From Oceanithermus desulfurans (GTDB lineage Bacteria > Deinococcota > Deinococci > Deinococcales > Marinithermaceae): a stretch of 64,000 nt of DNA. The notes under the pieces are model-generated. The model saw only the letters and a list, made by a program, of their open reading frames with translations, ran no database searches and was not told where the DNA came from. Position 1 is the first letter of the stretch. Each line of letters opens with the position of its first letter. The translations under genes and the position numbers were made by a program. Positions 60,566 to 64,000 of the stretch are shown here, piece by piece. The stretch covers positions 1 to 64,000 of the forward strand of contig NZ_JACHEZ010000001.1 of assembly GCF_014201675.1 (NCBI RefSeq). The letters are read 5' to 3'.

Positions 60566-62809
60566 CTAGCCTACCTCCGGCGCGCCCTTGCGGTGGGCCG
60601 CGCCTTCACGCCAGCGCTCCAGCAGGAAGAGCGCCAGCGCCAGACCCCAAAGGTAGGGGCCGACCGGCGTCGGCTTGCGCCGCGGCGGCGGCAGCTCGGC
60701 GGGGTCGGCGAGCCAGGCCCCGCCCGAGGCGCGGGCGAGCTCGCGCAGGTGTTGGGCGCCGTCGACCGCGGGCCATTCGCTGGCTTTGGGGGCGGTGACG
60801 GTGAAGACGGTGCGGTCTCCGCTGGTGACGCGCACGCTGCCTGCGAAGCCGCGGGGCAGCCGCAGGCGGAAGGTGAAGGGGGCGGTGGGCTCGAGCGGCT
60901 CCACCCGCCCTTGCCACTGGGCCAGCGGCAGCGGATCGAAGCGGCCGTAGACCCAGAGGACCGGTCCCTCCTCCTCGGTGGACCAGTCGTAGCGCGGCCG
61001 CGCCGGCGTCGCGGTGAGCCAGCGCGCCAGCTGCGCGAGCAGCCGTGCGGCCCCGGGGTCGTCCTTCCAGCTGCGCCCGAGGTCGGTGGCCAGCGCCGCG
61101 ACGCGGCCGCCCAGGACCTCGCCCAGGGCGAGCAGGGGCCGCCCCGAAGCCGTCTGCACGACGACCTGGGCCCACCCCGGTGCGCGCGCCGGCAGCAGCA
61201 CCGGGACCGGGGCGAGCTCCTGCAGCCCCTGGGTTACCGGGTGATCGCGCAACTGGAGGCGGAAACGGCCTTCGACCACGGGGGGCTTGAAGGCCTCCTC
61301 CCCCAGGAGCGCCAGCACCTGCGGCAGGGCCGCGGGCTCGGCCAGGTCCAGGAAGCGGCCGCCGCCCTCGCGGGCCAGCTGCGCCAGGAAGGGGCGGTCG
61401 GCGTCGGCGCCCAGCGCCAGGGTCAGGGTCTTGACCCCCCGGGCGGCCGCCTGACGGGCCCGCGCCAGCGTGCGTTGGGGGTCGTCTTCGAGCTGGCCGT
61501 CCGAAAGGACCAGGATCCAGCGGGTGCGCGCGTCGAGGGGCTCCAGGGCCTCGGCGGCGGCGGCGTAGGCCGTGGCCAGCTGGGTTCCGCCGCGGGCCTC
61601 GAGCGCGTCCAGGCGGGTCTCCGCTTCGCGTTTCGCGCGGTAGGTCATGGCCCTGGGCGCGAGCAGCCAGCGGCTGCGGGAGGCGAAGGTGACGATGCCC
61701 AGGGTGTCTTCGGGGCCGGCGGCGTCCACGAGTTTGCGGGCCCCCTCGACGGCGCGCGCCAGCTTGCTGGGCGTGCCGAGGCCCATCGAGCCCGAGACGT
61801 CCAGGACCAGCACCAGTGCCGCACCCTCCTGGGGTTCGGGTTCCAGGGGGATCTTTTCCGCCAGCAGGGTGCGCTGCCAGCCGCCGAAGAAGAGGCCCTT
61901 GGGGGTGGCGGTCCAAAGCACCGCGCCGCCCTCGCGCAGGTAGCGCTCGAGCCGCGCCCGATCCGCGACGTTCCAGGCCTCCGCGGGGCCGCCGATCACC
62001 AGCAGTTCGGGCGTCTCGGCCAGGTCGGCGGGGGTCCCCTCGGCCACGTCCCAGCCTGCGGCCCGCAGGTAGGTGGCCGCCGCGGGGTCGTCCACCACCA
62101 GCGCCCGCCCCGGGCCAAGGGGGTCGAGCGTCACCTCGGCACGGTCGCGGCCGATGGGGGTCTCGAGCCGCACGCGCACCGTAGTGCGCCGTTCCAGCTC
62201 GAAGCGGTAGGGCACCGAGCTGGTGCCCGCCGGCAGCGGGCGCTCGTACCGGGTCGTCGTTCCGCCGCCCTGGAAGCTCAGCTGCGCCGAAGTGGGCTCG
62301 GTGCTCTCGAGTACGGCGCGCACCTCCACCGTCTCGCCAAGCCTGGGCGCCGCCGGAGCGATCAGGCGGGCGATCCGGGCGTTCGGCCGCGGGGCGACGT
62401 GCAGGACGTAGACGGGCACCGGGCTGTAGACCCGGCCGCTCCAGAGACCGTCCGAGATCAGCACAATGCGGTCGGGCGAGCGCGCGAGGACCGCGTCCAC
62501 AGCGGGTTGCACCCGGGTGTGCCGGCCCAGGTCGTTGCGGCGGGCGCCGGGGCCGGGCAGCGGCTCGGCGCGCTCGGCGAAGGCCCAAAAGCGGGTGCCG
62601 GGCGCCTCCAGCCCGGCCGCGACGCGGCCGGCTTCGGCGGGCGCCGAAGGGCTCTGGTCGATCAGCACCGCGGTGCGTTCGTACGCAAGCGGCAGCGTGG
62701 GGCCGGCCGCCCCCAGCACCAGCAACAGCACCACCAGGCGCAGGAGCGGCTCCCGCACCCCCAAGAGCAGCAGGAGCGCGATCAGGAAGCCCGGCTGTTC
62801 GAAGCCCAA
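60566..62809 (-). CDS. von Willebrand factor A (BatA/GATase1-like) membrane protein
   Basis: 747 residues. Two hydrophobic segments at the N-terminus and one near the C-terminus (PYLWGLALALFLLERW). A VWA domain in the middle has the MIDAS motif DVSGSMGLG with a later FASRSRW and SDGQLED. A glutamine-amidotransferase-like fold precedes it (LVIGGPAEAW, TPKGLFFGGW). Function unknown; 4 bases before the S8 gene and 3 bases after ispG. TTG start. Confidence 0.75.
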   Translation of the reverse strand: MGFEQPGFLIALLLLLGVREPLLRLVVLLLVLGAAGPTLPLAYERTAVLIDQSPSAPAEAGRVAAGLEAPGTRFWAFAERAEPLPGPGARRNDLGRHTRVQPAVDAVLARSPDRIVLISDGLWSGRVYSPVPVYVLHVAPRPNARIARLIAPAAPRLGETVEVRAVLESTEPTSAQLSFQGGGTTTRYERPLPAGTSSVPYRFELERRTTVRVRLETPIGRDRAEVTLDPLGPGRALVVDDPAAATYLRAAGWDVAEGTPADLAETPELLVIGGPAEAWNVADRARLERYLREGGAVLWTATPKGLFFGGWQRTLLAEKIPLEPEPQEGAALVLVLDVSGSMGLGTPSKLARAVEGARKLVDAAGPEDTLGIVTFASRSRWLLAPRAMTYRAKREAETRLDALEARGGTQLATAYAAAAEALEPLDARTRWILVLSDGQLEDDPQRTLARARQAAARGVKTLTLALGADADRPFLAQLAREGGGRFLDLAEPAALPQVLALLGEEAFKPPVVEGRFRLQLRDHPVTQGLQELAPVPVLLPARAPGWAQVVVQTASGRPLLALGEVLGGRVAALATDLGRSWKDDPGAARLLAQLARWLTATPARPRYDWSTEEEGPVLWVYGRFDPLPLAQWQGRVEPLEPTAPFTFRLRLPRGFAGSVRVTSGDRTVFTVTAPKASEWPAVDGAQHLRELARASGGAWLADPAELPPPRRKPTPVGPYLWGLALALFLLERWREGAAHRKGAPEVG

Positions 62810-62812
62810 GGC

Positions 62813-64000
62813 CTAGCCTCCGCGCGCCGCGCCGAAACGGCGCTCCACGTAGTCCTCCAGGATCTGCACGAACCGTTCGGGAATGCCTTCGCCGCTCAGG
62901 GTGGTGTAGAGCTCGCCGTCCACGTAGACCGGGGCCCGGGGCGCCTCGCCCGAGCCGGGCAGGCTGATGCCCACGTCGGCGTGCTTGGACTCGCCGGGAC
63001 CGTTGACGACGCAGCCCATCACCGCCACCTTCAGCTCTTCCACGCCCGGGTAGCGGGTGCGCCAGGCGTCCATTTTGAGCGCCAGGTAGCGGCTCACCTC
63101 CTGGGCCAGCTCCTGGAAGAAGCTGCTGGTGGTGCGCCCGCAGCCGGGGCAGGCGCTCACCGAGGGAGCGAAGCGGCGCACCCCCACGGCCTGCAGGATC
63201 TCCTTGGCCACCTCCACCTCGCGGGTGCGCGGCTCGCCCGGCACCGGCGTGAGCGAGACCCGCAGGGTGTCGCCGATGCCCTCGGCCAGCAGCGGCGTCA
63301 CCGCCGCGGTGCTGAAGACGACGCCGCGGTCGCCCATCCCCGCCTCGGTGAGGCCCAGGTGCAGGGCGTAGGGGCTCTTCGCCAGCTCGCGGTAGACGAC
63401 CCAGAGGTCGGCCGGGGCCGAAACCTTGGCGCTGAGCACGATGCGGTCGCGCGCGAGGCCGATCTCCTCGGCCAGCTCGGCCGAGCGCTGCACCGAGACC
63501 ACCAGGGTCTCGAGCAGCACCTCGTGGGCCGTCTTCGGCTGGGGGCGCCGGGCGTTGGCGTCCATGATCTCGGCCAGCAGCGCCTGGTCGAGGCTGCCCC
63601 AGTTGCCGCCGATGCGCACCGGTTTGCCGTGTTCGATGGCCGCCTCCACCATCGTGCGGAAGTTGTCTGCGGCCTTGGCCTTCGCCCCCACGGTGCCCGG
63701 GTTGATGCGGTACTTGTCGAGGGTGCGGGCCATCTCGGGGTAGCGCGCCAGCAGCAGGTGGCCGTTGAAGTGGAAGTCGCCCACCAGCGGCACGTCCAGG
63801 CCCTCGTCCTCGAGGCGCATGCGGATCTCGGGCACGGCCCGGGCCGCGGCCTCGCTGTTGACGGTGATGCGCACGATCTCGCTGCCCGCGCGGGCCAGCC
63901 CGGCCACCTGGCGCGCGGTGGCCGCGGCGTCGGCGGTGTCGGTGTTGGTCATCGACTGCACGCGCACGGGCTCGCCGCCCCCCAGGGCCACGGAGCCCAC
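62813..64000 (-). CDS. ispG: 4-hydroxy-3-methylbut-2-enyl diphosphate synthase IspG (5' end outside the window)
   Basis: 395 residues are visible, close to Thermus IspG throughout: [30 protein letters not shown], and cluster ligands in [14 protein letters not shown] and [14 protein letters not shown]. The normal N-terminus begins roughly a dozen residues earlier, so the start is beyond the edge. Penultimate step of the MEP isoprenoid pathway. Probably co-transcribed with the VWA gene. Confidence 0.96.
   Translation of the reverse strand: MGSVALGGGEPVRVQSMTNTDTADAAATARQVAGLARAGSEIVRITVNSEAAARAVPEIRMRLEDEGLDVPLVGDFHFNGHLLLARYPEMARTLDKYRINPGTVGAKAKAADNFRTMVEAAIEHGKPVRIGGNWGSLDQALLAEIMDANARRPQPKTAHEVLLETLVVSVQRSAELAEEIGLARDRIVLSAKVSAPADLWVVYRELAKSPYALHLGLTEAGMGDRGVVFSTAAVTPLLAEGIGDTLRVSLTPVPGEPRTREVEVAKEILQAVGVRRFAPSVSACPGCGRTTSSFFQELAQEVSRYLALKMDAWRTRYPGVEELKVAVMGCVVNGPGESKHADVGISLPGSGEAPRAPVYVDGELYTTLSGEGIPERFVQILEDYVERRFGAARGG

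Overview
The window is a GC-rich (about 70%), densely packed chromosomal segment from a bacterium of the Thermaceae (Deinococcota). The evidence is the very close match of ribosomal proteins S4, S14, S17, L24, L29 and of IspG to their Thermus thermophilus counterparts, the order tuf-rpsJ-...-rplQ in one run, and the many genes with a TANNNT hexamer about 6 bases before the start codon, a layout known for leaderless genes in this phylum. The genus cannot be fixed from sequence alone; a marine relative such as Oceanithermus or Marinithermus is a guess.

Layout. 1-14,950: end of tuf, then an unbroken + strand S10-spc-alpha ribosomal block (31 genes including secY, adk, map, infA, rpoA), closed by a perfect 15-bp hairpin. 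14,961-23,921: mixed housekeeping genes (NYN-like protein, DUF2892, alcohol dehydrogenase family, peroxiredoxin, esterase, methyltransferase, MscS channel) and a haem set (hemW divergent from hemD-hemA-CcsA/HemX family). 23,929-28,157: a five-gene operon of SHOCT-like/DUF4097/DUF2089 proteins facing a two-component pair with its own promoter. 28,167-36,726: PAQR/hemolysin III protein, methyltransferase, transsulfuration-type PLP enzyme, Prx6 peroxiredoxin, and addBA recombination genes. 36,911-53,954: compact housekeeping genes (OsmC, SDR, cupin, acpS, rsmF, tmk, Nif3, two PsiE paralogues, murE, two deoxynucleoside kinases, an HtrA protease, argS, an IscA-like protein, tyrosine phenol-lyase, a DUF3179 protein). 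53,955-54,958: about 1 kb of non-coding repeats (palindrome pairs and 7-bp tandem arrays). 54,959-64,000: lepA, tRNA-Leu(UAA), two subtilisin-like lipoproteins, a von Willebrand A membrane protein, and ispG cut by the window edge.

Two expression styles are visible. Ribosomal and operon-internal genes have Shine-Dalgarno sequences and overlapping stop/start codons. About 24 other genes have a TANNNT hexamer placed so that transcription would begin at or next to the start codon; in several cases the hexamer overlaps the stop codon of the previous gene. A smaller group (SHOCT operon, two-component pair, Prx6, rpsK) has a TTGNNN -35, a 17-18 base spacer and a -10, followed by a leader with a Shine-Dalgarno sequence.

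The most notable individual items are: a tyrosine phenol-lyase that could easily be labelled tryptophanase; an AddB that keeps its four iron-sulfur cysteines but has lost its nuclease motifs; a subtilisin whose catalytic domain has far lower GC than its own propeptide; a five-gene operon in which three proteins carry the same short SHOCT-like module; several proteins whose family-defining metal or catalytic residues are missing (NYN, FmdB-like, IscA-like, SDR); and the repeat cluster upstream of lepA. I found no CRISPR array, insertion sequence, prophage or obvious defence system.
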